This document shows positions 42,118 to 54,164 of a DNA stretch of 64,000 nucleotides, in pieces; position 1 is the first letter of the stretch; the number at the start of each line of letters is the position of its first letter. Origin of the DNA: Pontixanthobacter sp. CEM42 (lineage in GTDB: Bacteria > Pseudomonadota > Alphaproteobacteria > Sphingomonadales > Sphingomonadaceae); contig NZ_JADQTN010000002.1 in assembly GCF_017812015.1 (NCBI RefSeq), forward strand, positions 1 through 64,000, in the 5' to 3' direction. The notes beneath the pieces are model-generated. The model made no database searches and was not told where the DNA came from. It saw nothing but the letters and a program-made list of their open reading frames with translations. The translations under genes and the position numbers were made by a program.

Positions 42118-42638
42118 AAGCGCTCTCGTTCTGCCTCTCGGCAAGCGCGGTCTTTCTATCCGCATGTGCGCATGTTGATCCGGCCCCGCAGACGGTGGCT
42201 GCTGCCAGTCGCGACAAAACCGATCACCCCGAAGCGCGCCTCTATGACGCTTCGCTCGATGCCAAAGTCGCGGTTGATGCCGCGCTGCTCAAGGCAGAGG
42301 CCGAAAATCGCCTCGTGATGATCGTTTTGGGCGCCAATTGGTGCCATGATAGCCGCGCCTTCGCCGGATGGATGGAAACGCCGCGCTTCGAGCAATTGAT
42401 CGCGCAGCATTACGAATTGGTCTACGTGAACATAGGTATGCCGCAGACAAAGGACGGGCATAATCTGGATGTCGCCGAGCGCTTCGGAGTCACCGATATT
42501 TCGGGCACACCAAACGTTCTGATCGTCTCGCCCTTGGGTGAATTGCTCAACGCCGATACCGCGAAGACATGGCGCAACGCCGCCAGCCGCAGCGAAGATG
42601 CGATATACAACGAGCTCGAGGGCTTTACCGCGGCTTAA
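42114..42638 (+). CDS. Thioredoxin-like lipoprotein with CxxS-type active site
   Basis: Lipobox LSAC at about residues 15-18 indicates a lipoprotein anchored in the periplasm. The fold is thioredoxin-like: MIVLGANWCHDSRAFAGWM with active site Trp-Cys-His-Asp-Ser, so the second catalytic cysteine is replaced by Ser, and the cis-proline segment ISGTPNVLIV. Members with a single cysteine act in reduction of mixed disulfides or lack oxidoreductase activity. It is translationally coupled to the flavoprotein gene, suggesting a possible redox pair. Confidence 0.82.
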   Translation: MKALSFCLSASAVFLSACAHVDPAPQTVAAASRDKTDHPEARLYDASLDAKVAVDAALLKAEAENRLVMIVLGANWCHDSRAFAGWMETPRFEQLIAQHYELVYVNIGMPQTKDGHNLDVAERFGVTDISGTPNVLIVSPLGELLNADTAKTWRNAASRSEDAIYNELEGFTAA

Positions 42639-42650
42639 GCACCTGCCCGT

Positions 42651-43241
42651 ATGGTTTGGGGGATGTACCGGACTTTACTCTTCAGCGGCGGCCTAGTGGT
42701 CGCAGTAGCGACCATGTTTCCCAAGGGAGACGAGGACGCGGTTGAGCAACCGCAGAACAGCGAAATTCGTGGTGTCGATACGTCGGATTGGGCCGATAGC
42801 GGCAACAGGGTAGCACGCAATACACGCTCCCAAGGAGGCAAGTCCTCAGGCGGAAATTCCGAATGGTACGGCGGCGGGCACTCACTGAAACGTCAGCCAG
42901 ATGGTCATTTCTACGCCAACGGTACGGTCCAAGGTGCATCGACAGAGTTCCTAGTGGATACCGGCGCCAGCGTCATTGCACTGACCGGCAATGATGCCCG
43001 CGCAGCAGGATTGACATGGAGTGATTCTGATATCCGGCAAATCGGGACCGGAGCCAGCGGTGCAGTCTATGGCGTGGCAACTATGATCGATCAGGTCGAA
43101 GTCGGCGGCCTAACCCAGCGCAATGTGCAAGCGGTGATCATTCCCGAAGGCCTCGAAATATCACTGCTCGGCCAATCCTTCCTTTCGCAGATCGACTCAG
43201 TCGAAATTGTGAAGGATCAGATGGTTTGGAAAGGTAGCTAG
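42651..43241 (+). CDS. Retropepsin-like aspartic protease (TIGR02281-type)
   Basis: The active-site motif is FLVDTGASVIALT near residue 105, and the hydrophobic C-terminal element ISLLGQSFL fits single-domain aspartic proteases of bacteria that work as dimers. A hydrophobic N-terminus (residues 6-22) suggests an inner-membrane anchor with the domain in the periplasm. A second ATG at 42663 is possible. It follows the thioredoxin-like gene by 12 bases. Confidence 0.82.
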   Translation: MVWGMYRTLLFSGGLVVAVATMFPKGDEDAVEQPQNSEIRGVDTSDWADSGNRVARNTRSQGGKSSGGNSEWYGGGHSLKRQPDGHFYANGTVQGASTEFLVDTGASVIALTGNDARAAGLTWSDSDIRQIGTGASGAVYGVATMIDQVEVGGLTQRNVQAVIIPEGLEISLLGQSFLSQIDSVEIVKDQMVWKGS

Positions 43242-43256
43242 ACTGCTGGTTCGGCG

Positions 43257-43736
43257 TCAGAAATAGATATCGATGTAGTCGGTCAGACCGTCGCACCATT
43301 CAAATTCGCGCAACCGGTAATATTTCCGGTTCTGCGTAATCGCGAAACGCCAGCGTTTGGTTTCTTGGCAAATTCGCCCTTGATCGGGTGCATTTGCGAT
43401 GCGGATCAGGCCTTCAAATATGAAGTGATCATCACCTGAGGAAACTACTTCCCCGTCGAGCCACAGAGTCCCGCCGCCTCTCCGATCAATCTGCCCGCCG
43501 GAAAGATAGACAGTATCTTCACGCTCGCGCAGCATCACTTCGCCGCGATAGTCCCAACTGATCCATTGCAGAGTAACGCCCGAATTTGCGCGCAATCGCT
43601 GTAATGCTCTCTCGGACTGGCCGGTCGACTGAGCTTCTTCGGACTCCGCTGGTTCGTCGGCCAATGCATGCGGCCCGCTGACCATTCCGACCGCTGCGGC
43701 GACCAATGCCAGTTTTACACCGAAACGATTGTGCAT
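43257..43736 (-). CDS. Exported protein of unknown function, 159 aa
   Basis: A signal peptide (MHNRFGVKLALVAAAVGMVSG to ALADEP) is followed by a beta-rich domain with LQWISWDYRGEVMLR, YLSGGQIDRRGGGTLWLDG and HFIFEGLIRIANAP. Two cysteines (RICQETKR and FEWCDGL) may form a disulfide. I recognise no family. It is convergent with the aspartic protease gene. Confidence 0.65.
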   Translation of the reverse strand: MHNRFGVKLALVAAAVGMVSGPHALADEPAESEEAQSTGQSERALQRLRANSGVTLQWISWDYRGEVMLREREDTVYLSGGQIDRRGGGTLWLDGEVVSSGDDHFIFEGLIRIANAPDQGRICQETKRWRFAITQNRKYYRLREFEWCDGLTDYIDIYF

Positions 43737-43820
43737 GCCCGATCTCCCTCAATGCTTGGAATAGCCCCCAATTCGTGGCATTCAGCAAGCGTCCAATAAT
43801 GCTATGGTATCGAAGTCCAA

Positions 43821-44552
43821 ATGAACAGACGCGATCTTATCAAAAGCACGGCAGTTGCCGGCGCTATGCTGGCATTGCCAACGACGCTTCCTGCCCAAGC
43901 GCGATCCAGCTTTGCGCGCGACGACAAGCTGGCTGAGATCGCCAAACGCGCTCAGGCCAAAGCCCGGGCCAGCGGTATGCTGTGGCACGAAGATTATGTC
44001 GGCATTGCCGATTATGGGCTGCGTTCGTCAGAACCGCGCTTTCACTTCGTCAATCTGGAAGCCGGCACGGTGAAGTCGTATCTGGTCAGCCATGGCGACG
44101 GATCTGATCCGGATCATGACGGATGGCTGAACCATTTTTCGAACGAGCACAATTCGCACTGCTCGAGCAAAGGCACATACGCGACCTTTGGATGGTACAC
44201 TGGTCGCTATGGCACTTCGATCCGGTTGGAAGGGCTCGACCCGACCAACAACAACGCGTTGGACCGGGCTATCGTAATGCACCGCGCGAAATATGCAGAG
44301 CCGGAATTTCTCAAGAAATGGGGTGTGCTCGGCAGATCGAATGGCTGCTTCGCGATGAGCGACGCAGATTTCAAGCTGGCACTATTGCAACTTGGTGGCG
44401 GACGAGTGCTTCACGCGGACAGTTTCGGTCTGGCCGAAAACGGAACGATCGTGAAACCGCCAGAACCGAAGGCAGAAGTGCCGAAGAATGTCGAAGTGCT
44501 TCAGCCGGAGAACCCGACCGGGACAGAGCAACTCAACCCTGGCGTTTTCTAA
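43821..44552 (+). CDS. Murein L,D-transpeptidase catalytic-domain protein (PF13645 type)
   Basis: The N-terminus has a twin-arginine-like start (MNRRDLIKSTAVAG) and a signal region up to LPAQARS. The catalytic motif is GVLGRSNGCFAMSD with Cys in the NGCF position, preceded by a conserved His in KGTYATFGWYTGRYGTSIRLEG context. It may crosslink peptidoglycan or anchor proteins in the periplasm, but PF13645 members are poorly characterised. It is convergent with the classical L,D-transpeptidase gene. Confidence 0.78.
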   Translation: MNRRDLIKSTAVAGAMLALPTTLPAQARSSFARDDKLAEIAKRAQAKARASGMLWHEDYVGIADYGLRSSEPRFHFVNLEAGTVKSYLVSHGDGSDPDHDGWLNHFSNEHNSHCSSKGTYATFGWYTGRYGTSIRLEGLDPTNNNALDRAIVMHRAKYAEPEFLKKWGVLGRSNGCFAMSDADFKLALLQLGGGRVLHADSFGLAENGTIVKPPEPKAEVPKNVEVLQPENPTGTEQLNPGVF

Positions 44553-44571
44553 GCCGCTTTAGACTTCAAAA

Positions 44572-45948
44572 TCAGACGATATCGCGTGGGTCGTTCTCGA
44601 TTGGAATAACCTGCTCGCCAGTCACCCGGCTGCGATTTGGCACACGCGGATTCTCGAAACTGTCGAGCACTGCTTTGTCTCGGCCGTAGATGTCGCGGAA
44701 CGTCCGCAGCTCGCCGTTAATGTCCTGCGCCATCGTGAAATAGGTGATGTAGGCGGGCATCGTCTTGCCGAAGCCAATCTTAGTATACTTCCCCGTCTTC
44801 AACACAGCTGCGGCTTCATCGCCAGTAAGACCGCCCTGCAAGATCGCCAGAGTAATCGCTAACTCGGTTGCTCGCTCTGTGCGGATACAGCCATGGCTGA
44901 GCGCACGGCTGGCATTCTTGAACAAATGCCGCGACGGCGTGTCATGGAAGAAGATTGCGTGGCGATTGGGCATGTCGAGCTTCATCAGCCCGAGTGAATT
45001 TGTCGGACCTGGCTGCTGCACAACGGACACCCATCCGTTCGCGCCTTTGCTCGCCTTGTAGCCTTTCGCCCGTGCCCAAGCTGGATTGCCTAGCACGCGC
45101 GCACCCAAGCCTTCGCCTTTCACAATCGATTGCGGAACGGTCCAAGTCGGGTTGAAAATAACGCCTTCAACGCTTTCGGCGATCTGCGGTGTCGCTGTAC
45201 GCCCTGGCTTGCCAACCACGGTGCGGTAGGTGCGGATAATCTTGTCATTGACCGTCAAGCGCAGCTGATATTCGGGCACATTGGTCATCAAATACTGACT
45301 GCCCAGATCGCGCGCCAGCCAGCGCCAGCGATCCATATTGGCGATGATCAGCTTGCGCCGGTTCATATCGGTCGTTGGTGTGTTGGCCAGTTCGTCTTTC
45401 AAACGGAAATAATCGGGATGCTCCGGCATAATGCGCGCCAGAACCCCCGCGATATCGCCGCTTTCAACGGCATCAGCCATCAATTTGTCAGTGGGATAGC
45501 GGTCGACATCGGGATCAAGCACAAACCATTGCTTACGACCTTTCATTGGTGTGCGCCCATCGCGCAGATCCTCGACCAGAAACTGGAAGCTTTCGCTGGC
45601 CACATCGTTCAGTCCGCCATCGGGTCCAATCGCAATCGCTTGGCGCAAGCCGGAGAGATTGTAGTCTTCGGGATAAAGACCCTCTGCGCCGATCCCTTCG
45701 ACAATTGCAGCAAGAGCACGAGCATTCTCGATGCTCCAAACTTGCGTTTCCGGGAAATCTGGTTCGGCCATCGCATCGATAGCTTGTTCCACAGGGGTTG
45801 CCGCGACCGCATCGTCTTCGACCTCTACCGGCTCGCTCACGATCTCTTTTGGTTCGGGAATCAAGTTCTCCGGGCCGGTCGATTGCGCGGACAGTGCTGC
45901 AGGCACCAAACATGCTGCTGCGCTCAGCAAGGAAATCCGGATAGTCAT
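44572..45948 (-). CDS. L,D-transpeptidase (YkuD domain)
   Basis: A signal peptide (MTIRISLLSAAACLVPAALSA) precedes an N-terminal scaffold domain (about residues 30-210) and a YkuD catalytic domain whose motif is HDTPSRHLF...SHGCIR, containing the catalytic His and Cys. It forms 3-3 crosslinks in peptidoglycan or links outer-membrane proteins to it. The 459-residue size fits the YcbB-like class. The start at 45975 adds nine residues and is possible. Confidence 0.88.
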   Translation of the reverse strand: MTIRISLLSAAACLVPAALSAQSTGPENLIPEPKEIVSEPVEVEDDAVAATPVEQAIDAMAEPDFPETQVWSIENARALAAIVEGIGAEGLYPEDYNLSGLRQAIAIGPDGGLNDVASESFQFLVEDLRDGRTPMKGRKQWFVLDPDVDRYPTDKLMADAVESGDIAGVLARIMPEHPDYFRLKDELANTPTTDMNRRKLIIANMDRWRWLARDLGSQYLMTNVPEYQLRLTVNDKIIRTYRTVVGKPGRTATPQIAESVEGVIFNPTWTVPQSIVKGEGLGARVLGNPAWARAKGYKASKGANGWVSVVQQPGPTNSLGLMKLDMPNRHAIFFHDTPSRHLFKNASRALSHGCIRTERATELAITLAILQGGLTGDEAAAVLKTGKYTKIGFGKTMPAYITYFTMAQDINGELRTFRDIYGRDKAVLDSFENPRVPNRSRVTGEQVIPIENDPRDIV

Positions 45949-46122
45949 AAGTGTATTCACGTCGCGTCCCATCATTCTTGACTGTGCGTACAGTCATAAT
46001 CCTTTTAAAGGGCAATCGTTCCGATTTTCGGGGCGGATCGCGCCCCTGATGCGATTCGAATTTGCCCCAATATCAACGCATCATCAACCATGATGGCTGA
46101 CTGAACGCTGAATCGCAGCAAA

Positions 46123-47058
46123 ATGGTGACGCCGCGCCACACAGCGCCTATGCGCGGCGCCATGCCAAAGCAGCATGTCATCCTACCATTTATTGCGGCG
46201 TTGCTCGGTGTCGGGTTTTTGTCGCTGATGGACGCATTCATGAAAAGCGCTGCATTGGCCGCCGGCGCCTATAGCGCGGCGCTACTCCGCTCGACCATCG
46301 CAACCGGATTGATCGCGCCAGTGTGGTTGGGCACGCGCCCGAAATGGCCGGAGAAGCATGTGCTCAAGCTACATGCACTACGCGGTACGGTTTCCGGGTT
46401 CATGGCACTGAGTTTCTTCTATGCGATTACAAAATTGCCGATTGCAGAGGCCATTGCGATATCCTTTATCGCGCCGCTGATTGCGCTGTATCTAGCCGCA
46501 ATCCTGCTTGGTGAGAGTATCCAGCGCGAAGCCATTATTGCTTCTGTATTGGGTCTGATCGGTACGATTATCATTATCAGCGGCAGGCTGGGCGCGGCTA
46601 ACTACGATACCGAAACGCTTAAGGGCTTGGCCGCCATCCTGTTTTCAGCGCTGCTTTACGCTTACAATTTCATTGTTATCCGGCGGCAAGCACAGGTCTC
46701 CAGCCCCTTGGAAGCCACGACCTTCCATAGCGGTGTCGCCGGGCTGGTTCTTGCGGTCTTCGCACCATGGTTTTTTGCGGTCCCTGAAGTGCATGTGCTG
46801 GGTGATCTGGCAGCCGCCGCGATCCTGACGCTGCTCGGCTCTTTCGCGATCACATGGGCCTATGCCCGCGCAGAAACGCAGGCGCTGGTCCCGATGGAAT
46901 ATTCGGGCTTTTTATGGGCCGCTTTGTTTGGCTGGCTGTTTTTCAAAGAGACGATCACGCTCACCACAATTGCCGGTACAGTCCTGATCGTGATCGGCTG
47001 CTGGATCGCGGCGAGACAGCGCCCGAAAGTCCCCCAAACGGAACAAACTGCGCTTTAG
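46123..47058 (+). CDS. EamA/DMT-family transporter
   Basis: About ten membrane helices arranged as two EamA repeats (first from about residue 17, second from about residue 160) with conserved endings RGTVSGFMALSFFYAITKLPIAEAIAISF and TQALVPMEYSGFLWAALFG. DMT carriers export metabolites such as amino acids; the substrate is unknown. Later in-frame starts (residues 10 and 14) are possible. Confidence 0.88.
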   Translation: MVTPRHTAPMRGAMPKQHVILPFIAALLGVGFLSLMDAFMKSAALAAGAYSAALLRSTIATGLIAPVWLGTRPKWPEKHVLKLHALRGTVSGFMALSFFYAITKLPIAEAIAISFIAPLIALYLAAILLGESIQREAIIASVLGLIGTIIIISGRLGAANYDTETLKGLAAILFSALLYAYNFIVIRRQAQVSSPLEATTFHSGVAGLVLAVFAPWFFAVPEVHVLGDLAAAAILTLLGSFAITWAYARAETQALVPMEYSGFLWAALFGWLFFKETITLTTIAGTVLIVIGCWIAARQRPKVPQTEQTAL

Positions 47059-47235
47059 CGGCTTGATTAGGTAAGAATTCCTGCGTTTCAGGCGTAATTT
47101 GGCCGATTTTGCAGGTGCGAAGTCTTGACCAAAGCGGCCTGAAAGAGCAGGTGCCGCGACAGATATTCGTTCGCCGCCACCCGCGTCCACCGCAGGGTTG
47201 CTGAGCGGACCTCACACTCGAAAGGAAACACCCGG

Positions 47236-49908
<2,673 letters not shown>

Positions 49909-49931
49909 CACGGCCGATCAATCAATCACGA

Positions 49932-49960
49932 AAGGGCTCCGCTACGGCGGGGCTCTTTTT
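49932..49960 (+). terminator. Rho-independent terminator after acnA
   Basis: Stem aagggctccgc/gcggggctctt with a TACG loop (one or two G-T pairs) followed by TTTTT. Confidence 0.85.
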
Positions 49961-50019
49961 GTATTCAGCCTCGATACAGCGGCGGCAGAGCAGTTTTTCC
50001 CGATCAATGGGAGATCGCT

Positions 50020-50538
50020 ATGCGTGCCGTAGTATTGGGAATTGCCACAACCATCCTCGCAGCTACACCGGCATCCGCCCAAGAGGCCAATCCGCAGATC
50101 GACTATGACGGGTTCGTCAAACTGACAATAGAACTCGCGGAAGTGCGCGAAGCGCATCGGCTACCAATCGCAGAATTTATCAAACGTTCGCAAGCCGAGG
50201 GAGCGATCTTGCTCGACACCCGCTCCGCTGCGGCTTTCGCCGAAGGTCATATCGCGGGCGCGATCAACCTGCCGTTCTCCGACTTTACAGATGAGAAGCT
50301 GGCCAAGGTTCTCGGCAAGGATCAAACCCGGCCAATCTTTATCTATTGTAACAACAATTTCAGCGATGATATCCGCCCGGTCGTCAGCAAGCGCGCGCCG
50401 CTGGCGCTCAACATCCCGACCTTCATCAATCTCCACGGATATGGCTACACCAATGTGTGGGAGTTGGCGGACGTCGTCCCGACATCTGATCTCGATTGGG
50501 TCGCCGCAAAAGAATCAGAAGAAGACACTGACGCATAG
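50020..50538 (+). CDS. Exported rhodanese-like protein
   Basis: A signal peptide (MRAVVLGIATTILAATPASA) precedes a rhodanese domain: GAILLDTRSAAAFAEGHIAGAINLP near residues 65-88. The active-site position reads FIYCNNNF, with the conserved Cys followed by Asn-Asn instead of the usual Arg-rich loop. Catalytic thiosulfate activity may therefore differ. It is a soluble periplasmic protein of 172 residues. Confidence 0.85.
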   Translation: MRAVVLGIATTILAATPASAQEANPQIDYDGFVKLTIELAEVREAHRLPIAEFIKRSQAEGAILLDTRSAAAFAEGHIAGAINLPFSDFTDEKLAKVLGKDQTRPIFIYCNNNFSDDIRPVVSKRAPLALNIPTFINLHGYGYTNVWELADVVPTSDLDWVAAKESEEDTDA

Positions 50539-50540
50539 AA

Positions 50541-50570
50541 AAAGGGCGGCACCGTCAGGAGCCGCCCTTT
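50541..50570 (-). terminator. Terminator hairpin between rhodanese gene and Ser-rich gene
   Basis: A perfect 10-bp stem (aaagggcggc/gccgcccttt) with a 10-base loop. In the minus-strand direction it is followed by TTCTATG, with the T run (TTTTT) spanning the stem end; it ends the Ser-rich gene and may also stop the rhodanese transcript. Confidence 0.75.
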
Positions 50571-50593
50571 AGTCTGAAGTTCCGAAGAGGCGG

Positions 50594-52369
50594 TTAGGCC
50601 GTTTTCGTGAGTTTGAACTTCTTGCGTCCGAGGACTGCTGCTGCAGCCAGCCCGAATAGGATCATCATTGGCGGTGCAGGAACCGGAGTTCCGCCCGTTG
50701 TACCGCCCGAAGTCGAAGAGCTGCCCGAAGACGAGCTGCTCGACGAAGATGAGCTAGAGCTGCTGCTCGAAGAGGAGCTACCGGACGAGCTGCTGGTCGA
50801 GCTGGTCATGTTGCCCGACGAGGACGAGCTAGAACTCGACGAAGACGACGAACTGCTCGAAGACGAACCGCTCGATGTCGCGCCACCAGTGCTGCCGCCC
50901 GAAGACGATGACGAACCACTCGATGACGAGCTACCCGAGGACGAACCGCTGCTGGTCGCGCCGCCGGTGCTGCCGCCCGAGCTCGAAGAGCTGGAGCTGC
51001 TCGACGAGGACGAGCTGCTGGAGCTCGAACCCGACGATCCGCCAGTCGATGTCATGCCGCTGGTACCGCCATTGCTACCGCCAGACGACGACGAGCTGCT
51101 GCTCGACGAAGAAGACGATGACGAACTGCTCGAGCTACCCGAACTGCCGCCCGAGCCGCCATTGCTGCCGCCGGTGGTGGTACCTGGGTGACCGCCATTT
51201 GATCCGCCCGAAGTCATTCCGCCATTGCTACCGCCCGAGCTTGAAGAGCTGGAGGACGACGAAGACGAAGAACTGGAGCTGGACGAGCTGCTGCTCGAAG
51301 ACGATGCATTGTTACCGCTCGAACTGGAAACGTTACCCGAAGAACTCGAGACGTTACCGCTAGAGCTGGAAACGTTGCCAGATGAACTGGAAACGTTACC
51401 GCTCGAACTCGAAACGCCGCCAGTCGATGATGACACATTGCCTGAAGAGCTCGATACACCACCGGTCGACGTCGAGACATTGCCCGATGTGCTGGTGCTG
51501 CTGATCCCGCCGGTTGATGTCGAAACACCGCCGGTCGATGTGCTGACACCGCCTGTGGTTGTGCTGCTGCCACCCGAGCTGGATGTCGAAGAGACATTGC
51601 CCGAAGTGCTGCTAATGCCGCCAGTGGTGCTACCGCCAGTTGTACTGGTAACACCGCCGGTGCTTGTGCTGGTGCCGCCGCTACCACCGCTGGAATTGTC
51701 GATATCGATGATAATATCGCCGCCAGTCGAAGAGCCACCGCTCGAAGACGTACCGCCAGAAGTTGTTGTGGTCGAACTGACAACAACGCTGCCGCCCGAG
51801 CTACTACCGCCACCGAAGAAACCGCCAAAGAAGCCGCCGCCGAAACCGCCACCAAATCCGCCGCTGCCACCGATTACGGTTACCCCGCCGCTGCTACCGC
51901 CTTGGAAAGGAGGCTGCGGTGGAGCGGCATAAGGAGCCGGAATTGCTGCCAGCGCCATTTGATAGGCCGGCGCACAGCCGTCTACTTGTCCATTTACGTA
52001 AGTGGCGCCGCCCGCATAGGCACCCCCTGTATAAGCACCATTGTTGCCGCCAACTACACCGGCACCCGCATGTGCAGGGTTCGCATAGGCATAGCCACCG
52101 TTACCAACTGGCTGACACTCAACCTCGCGGCGCACGATCCGGCGCTTGCGGGGTACAGTGCGCACGATGCGCTTCCGCGTTGTCGGACGCTCTTTAATAT
52201 AGCGTACGGGCTTCGCTTTGACCGAGCGCGGCTCAGACTTAACCGACTTGTAAGTCGGGCTATCCGTAACTGGGGTTTCGGCGACATGCACCGCACCACC
52301 TGCTAGAAGCGCTCCGCCTGCTGCTGTCGCAGACAATTTCGCTAGGGCCATTTTTACCGACATGGGCAA
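50594..52369 (-). CDS. Ser/Gly-rich surface-type protein with PEP-CTERM-like C-terminus
   Basis: The 591-residue protein begins with a signal-like segment (KLSATAAGGALLAGGAVHVAE). A basic region (RKRIVRTVPRKRRIVRRE) and a Gly-rich stretch (GGFGGGFGGGFFGGFFGGGSS) follow, then about 350 residues made almost wholly of Ser, Gly, Thr and Asn in short repeats. The C-terminus reads TPVPAPPMMILFGLAAAA-VLGRKKFK: a Pro-containing motif, a membrane helix and a positive tail, as in PEP-CTERM sorting signals. Such proteins are usually exported and may be glycosylated at Ser/Thr. The low-complexity region is encoded by imperfect DNA repeats. Confidence 0.75.
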   Translation of the reverse strand: MPMSVKMALAKLSATAAGGALLAGGAVHVAETPVTDSPTYKSVKSEPRSVKAKPVRYIKERPTTRKRIVRTVPRKRRIVRREVECQPVGNGGYAYANPAHAGAGVVGGNNGAYTGGAYAGGATYVNGQVDGCAPAYQMALAAIPAPYAAPPQPPFQGGSSGGVTVIGGSGGFGGGFGGGFFGGFFGGGSSSGGSVVVSSTTTTSGGTSSSGGSSTGGDIIIDIDNSSGGSGGTSTSTGGVTSTTGGSTTGGISSTSGNVSSTSSSGGSSTTTGGVSTSTGGVSTSTGGISSTSTSGNVSTSTGGVSSSSGNVSSSTGGVSSSSGNVSSSSGNVSSSSGNVSSSSGNVSSSSGNNASSSSSSSSSSSSSSSSSSSSSSSGGSNGGMTSGGSNGGHPGTTTGGSNGGSGGSSGSSSSSSSSSSSSSSSSSSGGSNGGTSGMTSTGGSSGSSSSSSSSSSSSSSSSSGGSTGGATSSGSSSGSSSSSGSSSSSGGSTGGATSSGSSSSSSSSSSSSSSSSSGNMTSSTSSSSGSSSSSSSSSSSSSSSSSSGSSSTSGGTTGGTPVPAPPMMILFGLAAAAVLGRKKFKLTKTA

Positions 52370-52578
52370 ACTCTCTTGTTACTCTCGGGATGTTTGGAGA
52401 GCAGCGGGTCCGCCTCCATTCAATTCCCTCGAACAGCAAGAAGCGCCTTGACCCCTTAACCGGCAATCAAATTAACCATGAAAAACCGCCGATTCGGAAA
52501 ATTTCTGCGCGATGAACGGCGCGATTCCGCGACTTGTCCCACAATGGAACCAAAATCGCGCTAAACCCTACCGCGCTA
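52370..52578. other. 209-bp intergenic region upstream of Ser-rich gene
   Basis: No gene. It contains AT-rich patches and would hold the promoter of the Ser-rich gene and the 3' end of the ruv transcript; no clear terminator was seen on the minus strand after ruvB. Confidence 0.3.
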
Positions 52579-53643
52579 TTAACTTTTTCCGTCGAACAAG
52601 CCTGTTTGCGACGTCTCCGATCCCGAATCACTTGGGCGCTGATTCGCGGCCTTAGGCGGGTCCATCTCGAGGTGTTTCCACCCCAGATCATTGAGGCACC
52701 GCCCCCGTGCCGTGCGGGCAACCAGACCCAGCTGGATCAGGAAGGGTTCAACCACTTCCTCTATCGTATCGCGCGGTTCGGCGAGGCCGGCTGCGAGCGT
52801 TTCCACGCCAACGGGACCGCCTTTGTAAATGCCTGCAATCATGTGCAAATAGCGCCGGTCCATTGCATCAAGGCCGAGACTGTCGACCTCCAAACGGGTG
52901 AGCGCTTCGTCCGCGATCTTGGCCGTCACAACACCGTCACCAGCCACATGCGCGAAGTCACGAACACGGCGCATCAAGCGTCCTGCGACACGCGGAGTCC
53001 CCCGCGCGCGGCGCGCAATCTCGCGCGCGCCCGCAGGCTCAATCGCCATATCAAGCAACTTTGCCCCCCGCGTCACAACCCGCTCCAGCTCTTCCTCGGT
53101 ATAGAAATTGAGCCGTACCGGAATGCCGAAACGGTCGCGCAAAGGCGTGGTTAGCAAGCCCTGCCGCGTTGTCGCTCCAACCAATGTGAAGGGTGGCAAA
53201 TCAATCCGCACGCTGCGCGCTGATGGGCCTTCACCGATAATCAGATCGAGCGCGCGATCCTCCATCGCCGGATAGAGCACTTCCTCAACCACCGGATTGA
53301 GCCGGTGAATCTCGTCAACAAACAGGACATCGCCTTCTTCGAGATTGGTCAGCAGCGCCGCCAGATCGCCAGCCTTGCCGATAACGGGCCCCGATGTCGC
53401 GCGGAAACCAACGCCCAATTCCTTGGCAACAATCTGCGCCAGCGTGGTCTTACCGAGACCGGGAGGGCCAAAGAACAACACATGGTCCATCGCCTCATCG
53501 CGCGATTTGGCGCTCTCGATAAACACACGGAGGTTATCACGCGCCGCCTCCTGGCCGATAAATTCGGTCAGCGACTTGGGACGCAAGGCTGCGTCCTGAT
53601 CCTCAGGCTGGCGCTCGGGGGAGAGGTCGGGGTTATCGGTCAT
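52579..53643 (-). CDS. ruvB: Holliday junction branch migration ATPase RuvB
   Basis: RuvB drives branch migration with RuvA. Walker [10 protein letters not shown] starts near residue 59; Walker B is [10 protein letters not shown]; the sensor and arginine finger region reads [17 protein letters not shown]; the C-terminal winged helix contains [18 protein letters not shown]. The 354-residue size is normal. The start overlaps the stop of the unrelated membrane protein gene by four bases, so expression is coupled to an unusual neighbour. Confidence 0.97.
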   Translation of the reverse strand: MTDNPDLSPERQPEDQDAALRPKSLTEFIGQEAARDNLRVFIESAKSRDEAMDHVLFFGPPGLGKTTLAQIVAKELGVGFRATSGPVIGKAGDLAALLTNLEEGDVLFVDEIHRLNPVVEEVLYPAMEDRALDLIIGEGPSARSVRIDLPPFTLVGATTRQGLLTTPLRDRFGIPVRLNFYTEEELERVVTRGAKLLDMAIEPAGAREIARRARGTPRVAGRLMRRVRDFAHVAGDGVVTAKIADEALTRLEVDSLGLDAMDRRYLHMIAGIYKGGPVGVETLAAGLAEPRDTIEEVVEPFLIQLGLVARTARGRCLNDLGWKHLEMDPPKAANQRPSDSGSETSQTGLFDGKS

Positions 53644-54122
53644 GTGACTGCGCCCAACGCGACCATCGCCCCTGAAACAAACAGAACAAGCGCCAAGAAG
53701 CTCGATGCCATTGAAGCTCGGAACAGGCTATTGCCACTCTTCGCATGCGCCTTCGATCGGCGTTCATATTCTAACTGCACTGACCTCGCTTCTGCTTCAA
53801 TGGCCGTCCAGTGCGCTGCACTCGCCATCCGATCTTGAGACATAGCACCGAGAATGTTTGCAAACATTGCGAACACTAGCCCAATAGAAAACCATACAAA
53901 TGACCAGTAGAGTGCATACTTATCGACTTGGATATCACTGTTACCAACCAATGTGATCAAACTGATAATTGCAGCGCCATTTGCCAGAAAAAGCCCTTTA
54001 ATGGTTGCCTGCTCATAGTCGTGCGCATAGCGCCGCCTTTCCTCAATTTCGGCTGACCTCCGTTTGCTTTCGAACTCGGCCATTTTGAGGATTGAGTGTT
54101 CGCTGTCTTTCTCGTTAGCCAT
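53640..54122 (-). CDS. Unknown membrane protein inserted between ruvA and ruvB
   Basis: A 160-residue protein with a charged, helical N-terminus ([25 protein letters not shown]), then three hydrophobic segments near 43-60, 68-92 and 138-158, with an amphipathic linker ([19 protein letters not shown]) between the second and third. The gene is noticeably less GC-rich than its neighbours, which suggests recent acquisition into the ruv operon. I recognise no family. The N-terminal coil plus membrane helices recalls SLATT-like effectors, but I cannot show homology. Confidence 0.65.
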   Translation of the reverse strand: MANEKDSEHSILKMAEFESKRRSAEIEERRRYAHDYEQATIKGLFLANGAAIISLITLVGNSDIQVDKYALYWSFVWFSIGLVFAMFANILGAMSQDRMASAAHWTAIEAEARSVQLEYERRSKAHAKSGNSLFRASMASSFLALVLFVSGAMVALGAVT

Positions 54123-54164
54123 AGCCTGTTCCTTTGAACGAAAACCAACCCTGCCAGTTTAGGA

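Noticed and set aside
45130-45981. Plus-strand frame opposite the YkuD L,D-transpeptidase
   Set aside because: The minus-strand enzyme has the SHGCIR motif and a signal peptide; the plus frame is a composition shadow.
50607-51932. Two long plus-strand frames rich in Asp, Glu, Leu and Pro
   Set aside because: They are the exact complement of the Ser/Gly repeat region of the minus-strand gene; the repeat composition keeps the antisense frames open. No start signals or family match.
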